64,000 bases of DNA from Bradyrhizobium sp. WSM1417 (GCF_000515415.1 NZ_KI911783.1:3524392-3588391); one strand, 5' to 3'. Positions 45,275 through 54,231 are shown, numbered from the stretch's first letter. A program made the numbers and translations. The notes: generated from the letters alone by a model not told the origin.

Positions 45275-45925
45275 ATGGCGGATTTGTTCGATCATGTCGC
45301 CGAAGCCCAGCCATCGCGCGAGCAGATCGCCGATGGCGCCGTGCTGCTGCGCGGTTTCGTCAAGCCGATCGAGAGCGATCTGATCGAAGCCGTCCGCGCC
45401 ATCGTGGCGCAGTCGCCGTTCCGCCGCATGACTACGCCCGGCGGCCATTTGATGTCGGTCGCTATGACCAATTGCGGCGAGCGCGGCTGGATCACCGACC
45501 ACACCGGCTATCGCTATGATCCCATTGACCCGCGAACGAGCGCGCCATGGCCGGCGATGCCGCCCGTGCTCCGCGATCTGGCTTTGCGCGCCGCGGAGCA
45601 GGGCGACTTTACCGGCTTCGCGCCCGATGCCTGCCTCGTCAACCGCTACGAGCCCGGCACGCGGCTGTCATTGCATCAGGACAAGGACGAGCTGGATTAT
45701 TCAGCGCCGATCGTCTCGGTCTCACTTGGGCTGCCTGCGACCTTCCTGTTCGGCGGCATGGCACGCAGCGACAAGCCGCGCCGCTTCCGCTTGGTCCATG
45801 GCGATGTCGTGGTCTGGGGCGGGCCGTCACGGCTCGCCTATCACGGCGTCGCGCCGCTGGCCGACGGTAAACATGCGTTGCTCGGGCCTAAGCGGATCAA
45901 TCTGACGTTTCGCAGGACGCGCTGA
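45275..45925 (+). CDS. alkB: AlkB, DNA/RNA oxidative demethylase
   Basis: 216 residues. His134 and Asp136 (LSLHQDKDELDYSAP), SVSLGLPATFLFGG, HGDVVVWGGPSRL, His190 (AYHGVAPL), and the 2OG-binding arginines in RINLTFRR give a complete AlkB active site. It removes methyl groups from 1-methyladenine and 3-methylcytosine by 2OG/Fe(II)-dependent oxidation. It is the second gene of a two-gene operon with another dioxygenase. No Ada box or LexA-type site was recognised upstream. Confidence 0.95.
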   Translation: MADLFDHVAEAQPSREQIADGAVLLRGFVKPIESDLIEAVRAIVAQSPFRRMTTPGGHLMSVAMTNCGERGWITDHTGYRYDPIDPRTSAPWPAMPPVLRDLALRAAEQGDFTGFAPDACLVNRYEPGTRLSLHQDKDELDYSAPIVSVSLGLPATFLFGGMARSDKPRRFRLVHGDVVVWGGPSRLAYHGVAPLADGKHALLGPKRINLTFRRTR

Positions 45926-45931
45926 CCCATC

Positions 45932-46046
45932 CCCTCATCCTGAGGAGCTTGCGAAGCAAGCGTCTCGAAGGAGGAAGGCCGAGCTGCAGCAGCGGGAGGC
46001 CTTCATGGTTCGAGACGGCGCTTCGCGCCTCCTCACCATGAGGATG
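45932..46046. repeat. dispersed palindrome, family E copy 2
   Basis: CCCTCATCCTGAGGAGCTTG and GCAAGCGTCTCGAAGGAGGA at the left; GGTTCGAGACGGCGCTTCGC and GCCTCCTCACCATGAGG at the right. It separates the convergent alkB and TPP-enzyme genes. Confidence 0.85.
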
Positions 46047-46047
46047 A

Positions 46048-47676
46048 CTAGGGCTTCGGCGGGTGAATGAACGCCCACGGGCTGACTTCCGAATCCCGCA
46101 TCACTTCCACCGAGATCAGATAGGGCCCGCCATGGGCCAGCGCCTTCTCCATCGCCGCCTTGAACTGGTCCGGCGCAGTGACGCGGGCGGATGCGACGCC
46201 GAAGGACTCCGCGAGCTTGACGAAATCCGGGTTGACCAGATCGGACGCCACCACGCGGCCGTCGAAGCGCTCGCGCTGGTCGCGGCGGACATTGCCGTAG
46301 GCGTTGTTGTTGAACACCAGCGTCACCACGCCGATGTTGAACTGCACGGCGGTGGCAAGCTCCTGCACGCCGAACATGAAGCCGCCGTCGCCGGTGATCG
46401 CCACCACCGGCTTGTCGGGATTGGCGACCTTGGCCCCGAGCGCGGTCGGGAAGCCCGAGCCGAGCGTGCCCTGATAGCCTGATGTGATGAAGGTGCGCGG
46501 CTCGTAGATCGGAAAGCCGTACCAGGAGGCGAAGCCGAACTGGGACAATTCATCGGTCACGATCGCGTTCGCCGGCAGCACCTCGCGCAGGATGTTGAGA
46601 TACGCCATCTGCGGCTGGATGCGCTGGATCTCGGCTTGCGCCGTCGCAGTCGCCTCGCGGATCTCTCCCCGCCGGCCGCTGGTCCTGGCATAGCCGGCCT
46701 TCGTCACGGCTGTGACGAGATCGGCCGTGCCGGCCTTGGCGTCGGCGACGATAGCGACATCGGAGGCGAGCCGGCGCATCTCGGCCGGATCGATGTCGAC
46801 ACGAATGGATTTCAGCCCCTTCGGCTGATACGGCCAGCGGAAGCCCGACGCCGGCAGCTCGGCGCGCGTGCCGATTGCGATCATCAAATCGGTTGTCGGC
46901 CACAGCCTGTAGGCCGCCGCCATGGTGAGCCCAAGCTCATGCGCATTGGAGACGATGCCGCGACCGCTGCGGAAGGCGACGACAGGGGCGTCGATCATCT
47001 CGGCGAGTTCGAGAATCTCCTCGCGCGCTTCGATCGCGCCGCTGCCGACAAAGATCATCGGCGCCTTGCTGTTCCTGATCAGCGCGGCCGCCTGCTTGAT
47101 CATATCAGGGTCGGGCTGCGGCGCGGGCAAGGGCTCCAGCACCTGTGCTGCAGCCGTGTCCGCGCGTTGGGTGAAGACGTCCCAAGGCATCTCGACCGAG
47201 GCGGGGCCACGCCGTCCGGACGTCATCTCCTGGAAGGCGCGCGCGACCGTGGTCGGCGCGTTGCCGGGATATTCGATGCGGTCCGCCCATTTCACATAGG
47301 TGCGCAAGGTCGCGAGCTGATCCGGCATCTCGTGCAGATGGCCGCGGCCCTTGCCCAGAAACTGCGTCGGCACCTGGCCGGTGACGCATAGCACCGGCTC
47401 GTTGCAGCCGAACGCGGTGAGCAGCGCGGCGCTGGCGTTGAGCACGCCGGGGCCGGGTACCACGCTGAACACGCCGGGCCTGCCACTGGAACGCGCATAG
47501 CCGAACGCCATGTAGCCGCAGGCCTGCTCGTGCCGCGCGCCGATCACCTTGAGCTGCGCCTGGTGGAAGGCGTCGAACAGGCCGTAGACCTGCGCGCCGG
47601 GCAGGCCGAATACAGTATCGACGCCGTGGGCGACAAGGCCGCTTACGATTGCTTCGCCGCCGGTGAGGGTGGTCAT
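46048..47676 (-). CDS. thiamine-pyrophosphate enzyme (acetolactate synthase-like)
   Basis: 542 residues, the three-domain POX fold. Catalytic Glu50 in GARHEQACGYMAFGYARS, a central FAD/linker domain, and the TPP-binding GDGGFMFG with NNNAYGN downstream. Homologues are annotated acetolactate synthase, but it has no partner regulatory subunit here and sits at the end of a homoprotocatechuate operon. It could decarboxylate or ligate a 2-oxo acid from that pathway; this is inference. The start at 47676 gives MTTLTGGEAIVSGL; the frame is open 30 codons more. Confidence 0.85.
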   Translation of the reverse strand: MTTLTGGEAIVSGLVAHGVDTVFGLPGAQVYGLFDAFHQAQLKVIGARHEQACGYMAFGYARSSGRPGVFSVVPGPGVLNASAALLTAFGCNEPVLCVTGQVPTQFLGKGRGHLHEMPDQLATLRTYVKWADRIEYPGNAPTTVARAFQEMTSGRRGPASVEMPWDVFTQRADTAAAQVLEPLPAPQPDPDMIKQAAALIRNSKAPMIFVGSGAIEAREEILELAEMIDAPVVAFRSGRGIVSNAHELGLTMAAAYRLWPTTDLMIAIGTRAELPASGFRWPYQPKGLKSIRVDIDPAEMRRLASDVAIVADAKAGTADLVTAVTKAGYARTSGRRGEIREATATAQAEIQRIQPQMAYLNILREVLPANAIVTDELSQFGFASWYGFPIYEPRTFITSGYQGTLGSGFPTALGAKVANPDKPVVAITGDGGFMFGVQELATAVQFNIGVVTLVFNNNAYGNVRRDQRERFDGRVVASDLVNPDFVKLAESFGVASARVTAPDQFKAAMEKALAHGGPYLISVEVMRDSEVSPWAFIHPPKP

Positions 47677-47701
47677 GGCACTATTCCATTTCAATCGGTG
47701 T

Positions 47702-48571
47702 TCAGGCTTCGTCGACGACGCCGTTGCGCAGAGATCCGATGCCCTCGGCCGCGACTTCGATAACATCGCCGGGTTTCAGGTAACGCGGCGGGTCGAACCG
47801 CGCACCGGCGCCGGTCGGCGTGCCCGTGACGATGACGTCGCCGGGAACGAGCGTTGCGAAGGTCGAGATATAGCTGATGAGATAGCGGAACGGAAACATC
47901 AGCCGGCTGGTGCGGTCGTCCTGCCGCAGCTCGCCGTTGACATGCGTGGTGAGGCGGATGTCGGCGACCTGCCATTCCTGCGTGTAGGGCACAAGCCATG
48001 GGCCGAGGCTGCCGCTGGAATCGAAGTTCTTGCCCTGCGTGACGTTGAACTTGGCATGTCGCAGCCAGTCGCGTACCGAGCCTTCATTGCAGAGCGTCAG
48101 CGCGGCGATGTGACCGAGCGCCGAACTTTCCGCAATGTGCCGGCCAGCCTTGCCGACCACCAGCACGATCTCGCCCTCGTAGTCAAGCTGCGCGGAGGCG
48201 CGCGGGCGCACCAGCGGCGTGTCGTGGCCGACGAAGGAGCGCGGCGAGCGCATAAACATGCTCGGATATTTCGGCGCGTCCTGGCCGTCCTTGTACTCGG
48301 CATTGCGGTCGGGATAGTTGACGCCGATGCAGATGATCTTTTCCGGCGCGGGCACCGGCGGCAGCCAGATGACGTCACCGAGCGCGTGATCGGGCGTGCG
48401 GCCGGCGGCCTCCTCGGCGAGGCTCGCGAGCTTTCCTGCGGCGATCACCTCGCGCAGCGTCGGATAGTCTTTTGCGTGGCGCGCGGAGAGATCGACAATG
48501 CCGCCGTCCACGACGGCGCCGTAGCGGATGGCACCCTTGACGGAATAGGTGGCGAGGCGAGGAAGGTTCAT
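47702..48571 (-). CDS. fumarylacetoacetate hydrolase-family protein (HpaG-like)
   Basis: 289 residues. Metal ligands lie in LDYEGEIVLVVGKAG, and a conserved Asp in GKNFDSSGSLGPWLV, both standard for the FAH domain. An N-terminal domain of about 70 residues precedes it. In the homoprotocatechuate pathway an FAH-family protein (HpaG) decarboxylates and isomerises the open-chain oxo acid; as the only such gene here, this is the likely role. General FAHD1-like oxaloacetate decarboxylase activity is an alternative. It lies 3 nt after hpaD and 25 nt before the TPP gene. Confidence 0.82.
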   Translation of the reverse strand: MNLPRLATYSVKGAIRYGAVVDGGIVDLSARHAKDYPTLREVIAAGKLASLAEEAAGRTPDHALGDVIWLPPVPAPEKIICIGVNYPDRNAEYKDGQDAPKYPSMFMRSPRSFVGHDTPLVRPRASAQLDYEGEIVLVVGKAGRHIAESSALGHIAALTLCNEGSVRDWLRHAKFNVTQGKNFDSSGSLGPWLVPYTQEWQVADIRLTTHVNGELRQDDRTSRLMFPFRYLISYISTFATLVPGDVIVTGTPTGAGARFDPPRYLKPGDVIEVAAEGIGSLRNGVVDEA

Positions 48572-48574
48572 TGC

Positions 48575-49558
48575 TTAATCCGCCACCAGCACGTCGGCCA
48601 CGAACTTCGGCTCACGAACGGCTTGGCCAGCGAACGGCGAGCCCTGCTCGAACCAGGAGCGCGGGGCAGGCGCGCCCCACAATGTCTGGCGGCGCGGATC
48701 GCGCAGCGACCAGCGCAGCGGCTCGTGGTCGTGGTCGCCGGTGAAATAGTCGCTGGTGTAGAGCTCGAGCCGGTGTCCATCGGGGTCGCGGACGTAGAGG
48801 AAGAACGCATTCGAGATGCCGTGGCGGCCGGGACCGCGCTCGATGTTCTTCACGAAACCCTGCGAGGCCATGACGTCGCAGAGATGGATGATGTTCATCG
48901 CCGTCGGCGTCCAGTAGGCAAAGTGGTGCAGCCGCGGGCCCTTGCCGTTGGTGATGGCAAAGTCGTGGACATTGCCCTTGCGATGCATCCAGGCCGCGGC
49001 GATGCGCCCGTTCGGTCCGTCCTCCTCGGCGTATTCCGTGAGGCGAAAGCCGAGCCGGGCATAGAATTCGACGGTGTCCTGCACTTCGGCGGCGAACACG
49101 TTGAAATGGTCGAGCCGCTGCGGATGGCAGCCCCTGTAGAGATCGTAGCGGCGCAGCAGGTGCGGCCGCCGGTCCATCGACGCATATAGCTCGATCTGGA
49201 AGCCGAAGGGGTCGGTGAACTGCAGCGTGCGGCCCTGGAACGGCTGATCGACGAAGGCGTAGCCAAGGCCGTTCTCGGACAGGAACTTCGCAGCCTTGTC
49301 CAGATCCCCGTCGTTGCCGACCTTGAAGCCGAGGCGGTTGCAGGCGGGCGCCGCCGCCTTGCGCAACACCAGGGAGTGATGCTGGTGCTCCTCGGCGGCG
49401 CGCAAATAGACGACCTTGTCGTCGGCGTCCTCGACATGCAGGCCGACAACGCTTTCATAGAACTCGCGGCTGAGCTTCAGATCGGTCACGTCCAGCACGG
49501 CGTGGCTGGAGCGGATGATGTTGAACGGCGGCTCGAAGATATGTTGCGGTACGGGCAT
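48575..49558 (-). CDS. hpaD: 3,4-dihydroxyphenylacetate 2,3-dioxygenase
   Basis: 327-residue type I extradiol dioxygenase with two VOC domains. The metal site is His151 (RLDHFNVF), His211 or His212 (LHHFAYW) and Glu265 (GHRLELYTSDY). It splits the homoprotocatechuate ring next to the hydroxyl pair. The start at 49558 (MPVPQHIFEPPFN) is chosen; 13 further codons in frame lack support. Neighbouring hpaE, hpaF and hpaH carry the product onward, which makes homoprotocatechuate the best substrate. The flavin hydroxylase genes (hpaBC) are not in the window. Confidence 0.9.
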   Translation of the reverse strand: MPVPQHIFEPPFNIIRSSHAVLDVTDLKLSREFYESVVGLHVEDADDKVVYLRAAEEHQHHSLVLRKAAAPACNRLGFKVGNDGDLDKAAKFLSENGLGYAFVDQPFQGRTLQFTDPFGFQIELYASMDRRPHLLRRYDLYRGCHPQRLDHFNVFAAEVQDTVEFYARLGFRLTEYAEEDGPNGRIAAAWMHRKGNVHDFAITNGKGPRLHHFAYWTPTAMNIIHLCDVMASQGFVKNIERGPGRHGISNAFFLYVRDPDGHRLELYTSDYFTGDHDHEPLRWSLRDPRRQTLWGAPAPRSWFEQGSPFAGQAVREPKFVADVLVAD

Positions 49559-49623
49559 TGCGTTTCCCCTCTCTAGACCCCGCCATTCCCCGTCCACGCT
49601 CCGCGCGTCGAGGGACGCGAGCG

Positions 49624-51162
49624 TTAGATTCCCAGCTTCTGAATCTTGTGCGTGCCCCGCGCCAGCGAGACGTGCTTGGTTTCCATGTAGAAATCGAACG
49701 AGTAATCGCCGCCATCGCGGCCGATGCCTGATGCCTTCATGCCGCCGAACGGCGTCGGCAGATGGCGGACGTTTTCCGAGTTCAGCCAGATCATGCCGGC
49801 TTCCAGCGCATCTGCGACACGCAGCGCGCGGCCGACATCGTTGGTCCAGACATAGCCGGTCAGGCCATAGCGGATGTCATTGGCGATCTCGATCGCGTCT
49901 GCTTCGTCCTTGAAGGGGAGCACGGTGAGGAAGGGGCCGAACACCTCTTCCTGCGCCACGCGCATCTTGCCATGCGCGCCGGTCACCAGCGTCGGCTCGA
50001 CATAATGTCCGCCGCCCGGCCCGTCATAAGCCTTGCCGCCGACCGCAATCGTCGCGCCGTCCTGGCGTGCGACGTCGAAATACGAGCACACCTTTGCCAG
50101 ATGCCGCTCGTGGATCAGCGGCCCGATTTCGGTGGCGGGATCGAGGGGATGGCCGACCTTCAGCGCCTTCACGCGCGCCGTGAGTTTCTCGGTGAACTTT
50201 TCGGCGATGCCGGCCTGGATCAGCAGGCGGCTCGACGACGTGCAGCGCTCGCCGTTGAGCGAGTAGATCATGAACACGACCGCATCGAGCGCGCGCTCGA
50301 GATCGGCGTCGTCGAACACGATCACGGGGTTCTTGCCGCCGAGCTCGAAATGCACGCGCTTCAAGGTCGGCGCGCCCTGAACCATGATCGCGGATCCCGT
50401 CGAGCTTTCGCCGACGAAGCCGATGGCCTTGATGGCGGGATGCTCGGTCAGCGCCTTGCCGGCCTCTTCGCCAAAGCCGTGCACGGTGTTGAGCACGCCG
50501 TCGGGCACGCCGGCTTCCTTGACGAGCTTCGCAAGAATAGCCGCCGTGATCGGCGACCACTCGGCCGGCTTGTGCACGACGGTGCAGCCGGCGGCGAGGG
50601 CAGGGGCGATCTTCCAGGTCGAAAGCATGAACGGTGTATTCCACGGCGTGATCACGCCGACCGGGCCGATCGGCACGCGCGTCGAGACGTTCCAATGCTC
50701 GTCGCTCGGCGTGTTCTGGCCGTCGCGCGCCTCGCCGCATCGATCGGCAAAGAAGCGGAAATTCTCGGCGGCGCGGATCGCGGCCTTGGCCATGAAGCGA
50801 TAGGCCTGGCCGGTGTCGATGCATTCGAGCACCGCGATGTCTTCGGCATTGTCCTCGATGGCGTCGGCGACGCGATGCAGCAGCTTCTTCCGCATCGCCG
50901 GCGCCATGTCGCGCCAGGACTTGAAGGCCAGCGCAGCAGCGGTGGCGGCGCGATCGACGTCTTCGGCATTGCCACGCGCGACGCTGGCCAGCGTCGCGCC
51001 GTCGACCGGCGATTTCGTCTCGAACGTCTCGCCTGAGATCGACGGCACGATCTTGCCGTCGATCATGTGGCCGATGCCGTCGGCGCGCAGCGTCTTCAGC
51101 AGCGGTGCGATGCGGTCGCGATTGGCCTGGAACACATCGGTTTTCGGCGTGGGCTTATCCAT
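49624..51162 (-). CDS. hpaE: 5-carboxymethyl-2-hydroxymuconate semialdehyde dehydrogenase
   Basis: 512-residue NAD-dependent aldehyde dehydrogenase. Glu273 in FELGGKNP and Cys307 in NGERCTSSS form the active site; ITPWNTPFMLSTWKIAPAL and GFVGESSTGSAI line the cofactor pocket. It oxidises the ring-cleavage semialdehyde to the dicarboxylate. Identity rests on motifs and position between hpaD and hpaF. The 5' end overlaps hpaF by 8 nt. The usual HpaE is about 490 residues, so it carries a slightly longer N-terminus. Confidence 0.9.
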   Translation of the reverse strand: MDKPTPKTDVFQANRDRIAPLLKTLRADGIGHMIDGKIVPSISGETFETKSPVDGATLASVARGNAEDVDRAATAAALAFKSWRDMAPAMRKKLLHRVADAIEDNAEDIAVLECIDTGQAYRFMAKAAIRAAENFRFFADRCGEARDGQNTPSDEHWNVSTRVPIGPVGVITPWNTPFMLSTWKIAPALAAGCTVVHKPAEWSPITAAILAKLVKEAGVPDGVLNTVHGFGEEAGKALTEHPAIKAIGFVGESSTGSAIMVQGAPTLKRVHFELGGKNPVIVFDDADLERALDAVVFMIYSLNGERCTSSSRLLIQAGIAEKFTEKLTARVKALKVGHPLDPATEIGPLIHERHLAKVCSYFDVARQDGATIAVGGKAYDGPGGGHYVEPTLVTGAHGKMRVAQEEVFGPFLTVLPFKDEADAIEIANDIRYGLTGYVWTNDVGRALRVADALEAGMIWLNSENVRHLPTPFGGMKASGIGRDGGDYSFDFYMETKHVSLARGTHKIQKLGI

Positions 51163-51553
51163 GGGCGGCCTCCGCTTTCAGGGCGTGGTGGATGTTGTTG
51201 CGCTTCCAGCTCGTGTCCTTGTCGTTGATCTGCATGTCGAACGAGAGGGCGAATTTGCAGCTTGCAAACACAGGATCGAGATGCCGGGAGAGCGCCTGGA
51301 AGATTTGCTCGCCGGCCTTCTTGCGTGTTGGCAGATCGCGGCCTTCGCCGATGCGCAGCACCATGTCGAGAAAGCCGTAATCTTGCCGCGCGTCCGCGAT
51401 CGCATAATGCTCGCATCTGACGGCGCGGACGCGGATGCCGCCAAGCGGGAAGATGCCGGTCTCGACCGCGGCCTTGCGCACCACCTCGCACGCCGCGCCG
51501 ATGTCGAGGCGGTCGTCGAGATTGGCCGAATATTCGATCGTGAAATGCGGCAT
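51155..51553 (-). CDS. hpaF: 5-carboxymethyl-2-hydroxymuconate delta-isomerase
   Basis: 132 residues, a tautomerase-superfamily fold with the N-terminal proline after Met (MPHFTIEYSANLDD), the likely general base. The C-terminal part has LSFDMQINDKDTSWKRNNIH, typical of CHM isomerases. It shifts the double bond in the dicarboxylate from HpaE before decarboxylation. Between hpaH and hpaE in a leftward operon. Confidence 0.88.
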   Translation of the reverse strand: MPHFTIEYSANLDDRLDIGAACEVVRKAAVETGIFPLGGIRVRAVRCEHYAIADARQDYGFLDMVLRIGEGRDLPTRKKAGEQIFQALSRHLDPVFASCKFALSFDMQINDKDTSWKRNNIHHALKAEAAHG

Positions 51554-51583
51554 CGCGGTTTCACTCCCTGTCTTTTTGTTCGT

Positions 51584-52390
51584 CTAGGCGAAGTAGCAGC
51601 TGACCGAGCCGTAGGCGCCATAATCGGCTTGAATTGTGTCGCCCTTGCGGGTCTCGATCGGGCGGATGAAGGAGCCGGCGAGCACGATCTGTCCGGGCTC
51701 GAGCGCAAGGCCGAGCGGTGCGATCTTGTTGGCGAGCCAGGCAACGGCCGTTGCGGGATGATTGAGCACGCCGGCGGCAAGGCCGGTCTCTTCGAGCTGG
51801 CCGTTCTTGAAACACAACGCACCGATCCAGCGCAGATCGGCATCCAGCGGGCGGATCGGCCGTCCGCCGAGCACGATGCCGGCGTTGGCCGCGTTATCGG
51901 CGATGGTGTCGAAGATCTTTCGCGTCGCTTTGGTCTGGGGATCGACGCGCTCGATGCGCGTGTCCAGAATCTCCAGCGCCGGCACCACGAAGTCGGTGGC
52001 GTTGAGCACGTCGAACAGCGTGCAGCCGGGGCCCGCGAGGCGCTTGCTCATGACGAAGGCGAGCTCGGCTTCCACGCGTGTCGCGATGAAGCGCTCGGTC
52101 GGGACGAGGCCACCATCCGCGAAGAACATGTCGTCGATCAACACGCCGGAATCCGGCTCGTTGATGCCGAGCGCGCTCTGCATCGCCTTCGAGGTCAGGC
52201 CGATCTTGTGGCCCCTGACGATGCGCCCCTCGGCAATCTTGACGTCGACCCAGGCCTTCTGAATCGCGTAGGCGTCAGCGATGCTGATGGCGGGGAAGTC
52301 CTGCGAGAGCTGCCGGATCTGCGTGCGGGTCTTCTCCGCCTGATGCAGACGGCTCGCGCAAGCTCGGATATCGTCGTTGGAAAGCGCCAT
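51584..52390 (-). CDS. hpaH: 2-oxo-hept-4-ene-1,7-dioate hydratase
   Basis: 268 residues of the hydratase/decarboxylase (MhpD) family. Typical segments are VRGHKIGLTSKAMQSALGIN, PDSGVLIDDMFF, RVEAELAFVMSKRL with metal-binding glutamates, and LGGRPIRPLDADLRWIGAL. It adds water to the 2-oxo-4-ene dioate ahead of the aldolase. First gene of the leftward operon; its ATG lies 33 nt from the perfect palindrome at 52423. The ribosome site is weak, and a TTTGT/ACAAA pair overlaps the start. Confidence 0.9.
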   Translation of the reverse strand: MALSNDDIRACASRLHQAEKTRTQIRQLSQDFPAISIADAYAIQKAWVDVKIAEGRIVRGHKIGLTSKAMQSALGINEPDSGVLIDDMFFADGGLVPTERFIATRVEAELAFVMSKRLAGPGCTLFDVLNATDFVVPALEILDTRIERVDPQTKATRKIFDTIADNAANAGIVLGGRPIRPLDADLRWIGALCFKNGQLEETGLAAGVLNHPATAVAWLANKIAPLGLALEPGQIVLAGSFIRPIETRKGDTIQADYGAYGSVSCYFA

Positions 52391-52422
52391 TTGTGATCTT
52401 ACAAATCGTGGTGCGGGAGGAT

Positions 52423-52438
52423 ACTTAACATGTTAAGT
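52423..52438. promoter_or_regulatory. perfect 16-bp palindrome, probable HpaR operator
   Basis: ACTTAACATGTTAAGT is an exact palindrome midway between divergent hpaH and hpaR (110 bases). MarR-family regulators such as HpaR bind palindromes of this size and position. A weaker TTTGT-6-ACAAA pair lies at 52390-52405. Confidence 0.75.
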
Positions 52439-52500
52439 GAATGCGTCAATCGCAAATTGGCTTGCTGCACTGCAAACATTTCGCGGCTTGAAGGGGCGTC

Positions 52501-53019
52501 ATGGTGAAGAGACCGGCTGATCCTGCGAACGGAAGCGAGCCCGCCGTGCGGCAGGTGCCGATGCGTGACTTCTCGCGTTCGCTGCCAATGTCGTTGCTGC
52601 GGGCACGCGAAGCCGTGATGCGGCAATTCCGTCCCTCGCTGCGCGAGCATGGCCTGACCGAGCAGCAATGGCGCATTCTGCGCGCGCTCGCGGCGATCGA
52701 CACGGTCGAGGTCACGGAACTGGCGCGCACCGCGTTCCTGCTCGGACCGAGCCTGTCGCGGATCTTGCGCGATCTGGAGGCGCGCAATTTGATCGAGCGC
52801 AAGACCGCGAAGGCGGACCAGCGCCGCAGCATGGTCTCGATCTCGGAAAAGGGCGTGAAGCTGATGGCCTCCGTCGCGCCGTCCTCCGAAGCGATCTATG
52901 CGGAGATCACGCGCCGCTTCGGCGCGCGCAAGCTCGTCGAGTTGCAGGAGATGCTCGGCGAACTCGAACAGAGTCTTGCAGGGCTCGGCGCGAGCGAGGA
53001 GGCAAGTGCCGAGGAGTGA
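52501..53019 (+). CDS. hpaR: MarR-family regulator of the homoprotocatechuate operon
   Basis: 172 residues. The N-terminal stretch MRDFSRSLPMSLLRAREAVM, then LTEQQWRILRALAAI, and the winged helix TAFLLGPSLSRILRDLEARN followed by RKTAKADQRRSMVSIS match the HpaR subgroup of MarR proteins. Expected to repress hpaHFED and itself until homoprotocatechuate or 4-hydroxyphenylacetate binds. GAAGGGG precedes the ATG. Divergent from hpaH with the operator palindrome between them. Confidence 0.9.
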   Translation: MVKRPADPANGSEPAVRQVPMRDFSRSLPMSLLRAREAVMRQFRPSLREHGLTEQQWRILRALAAIDTVEVTELARTAFLLGPSLSRILRDLEARNLIERKTAKADQRRSMVSISEKGVKLMASVAPSSEAIYAEITRRFGARKLVELQEMLGELEQSLAGLGASEEASAEE

Positions 53020-53137
53020 AAGCAGATATGCGCAAGCGCGCGGCAACAATCATGGACATCGCCGCTTTTTTTCGCTCAAGTGCCGCTCAAGCCGATGACT
53101 GCAAAATCGGCGGCGAGGTAGAGGCAAACAGACCCTC

Positions 53138-54223
53138 ATGGTCACCATCCAGGTTCAGAAGCTGATCGACTTCGTCACCGAGGTCTTCGCGCATGCGCAG
53201 TCGTCGCCCGACGAAGCCCGGCGCATCGCCACTTATCTAACCGCGGCGAATCTGACCGGCCATGACAGCCACGGCGTGATCCGCGTCCCCGTCTATATTC
53301 GCTGGCAGAAGTCCGGCGCGGTCGTGCCCAACCAGAACGCCGAATTGGTGCTCGACACGCCTTCGCTCGCGGTGATCGACGGCAAGTTCGGCTACGGCCA
53401 GACCGTGACGCCGCAAGCGGTCCGGATCGGCATCGAGAAGTGCAGGAAGGCGGGACTTGCCGCAGTCGCGCTGCGCAATGCCGGCCATATCGGCCGGGTC
53501 GGCGATTGGGCCGAGATGGCCGCCGCCGAAGGACTGATCTCGGTTCATTTCGTCAATGCCGCAGGCTCGTTGCTGGTGGCGCCGTTCGGCGGCGTGGAGA
53601 AACGGCTCTCCACCGCACCCTATTGCGTCGGCATTCCGCGCGAGGGCCAGGATCCGATCGTGCTGGACTTTGCAACCTCGGTCGTGGCTGAGGGCAAGGT
53701 GCTGGTCGCAAGCCGCGGCGGCAAGAAGTTGCCGAAGGACGCGCTGGTCGATGCCGACGGCAGCCTGAGCGAGGAGCCGGCCGTGCTCTACGGCCCCTAC
53801 ACGCCGGATGGGCCGCGCGATCACACGAAGGGAACGGGCGCGATCCGTGCGTTCGGCGAGCACAAGGGTTCGGGCCTTGCCTTCATTTGCGAGCTGCTCG
53901 GCGGCGCATTGACTGGAACCGGGGCCACGTCCGGCGGTCGGCGCTTCGCCAACGGCATGCTGGCCTTCTACGTCGACCCGAAAGTGGTCGATACCTCCCA
54001 TGTCTTCGACGCAGAGGTGTCGCGCTATGCCGACTTCATCCGTACCACCAAGCCGGTGGCCGGGGTCGATCAGGTGCTGATTCCCGGCGATCCCGAGCGG
54101 AAAACCCGGGCTGAGCGCACCCGAAACGGCATCCCCTTGCCGGATGACACCTGGGCCGCAATAGTGAATACCGCCCGCGAGGTCGGCGTCAGCGAAGTCA
54201 GCATCCAGAGGGCGACCGCATAG
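53138..54223 (+). CDS. malate/L-lactate dehydrogenase-family (Ldh_2) oxidoreductase
   Basis: 361 residues, the fold of YlbC/ComC/DpkA enzymes, unrelated to classical LDH. Features: TGHDSHGVIRVPVYI with the catalytic His, ALRNAGHIGRVGDWAE, PFGGVEKRLSTAPYCVGIP, and EHKGSGLAFICELLGGALTG for the dinucleotide. It reduces a 2-oxo acid or an imine. It follows hpaR in the same direction but the next genes are an aldolase and a UxaA dehydratase, so it could handle the tartronate- or hydroxypyruvate-type product of aldarate breakdown. Substrate unproven. Confidence 0.85.
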   Translation: MVTIQVQKLIDFVTEVFAHAQSSPDEARRIATYLTAANLTGHDSHGVIRVPVYIRWQKSGAVVPNQNAELVLDTPSLAVIDGKFGYGQTVTPQAVRIGIEKCRKAGLAAVALRNAGHIGRVGDWAEMAAAEGLISVHFVNAAGSLLVAPFGGVEKRLSTAPYCVGIPREGQDPIVLDFATSVVAEGKVLVASRGGKKLPKDALVDADGSLSEEPAVLYGPYTPDGPRDHTKGTGAIRAFGEHKGSGLAFICELLGGALTGTGATSGGRRFANGMLAFYVDPKVVDTSHVFDAEVSRYADFIRTTKPVAGVDQVLIPGDPERKTRAERTRNGIPLPDDTWAAIVNTAREVGVSEVSIQRATA

Positions 54224-54231
54224 GTCTTGCG

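Noticed and set aside
46048..47676. Biosynthetic acetolactate synthase (ilvB)
   Set aside because: No small regulatory subunit gene is adjacent and it ends a degradative operon; kept as a general TPP enzyme.
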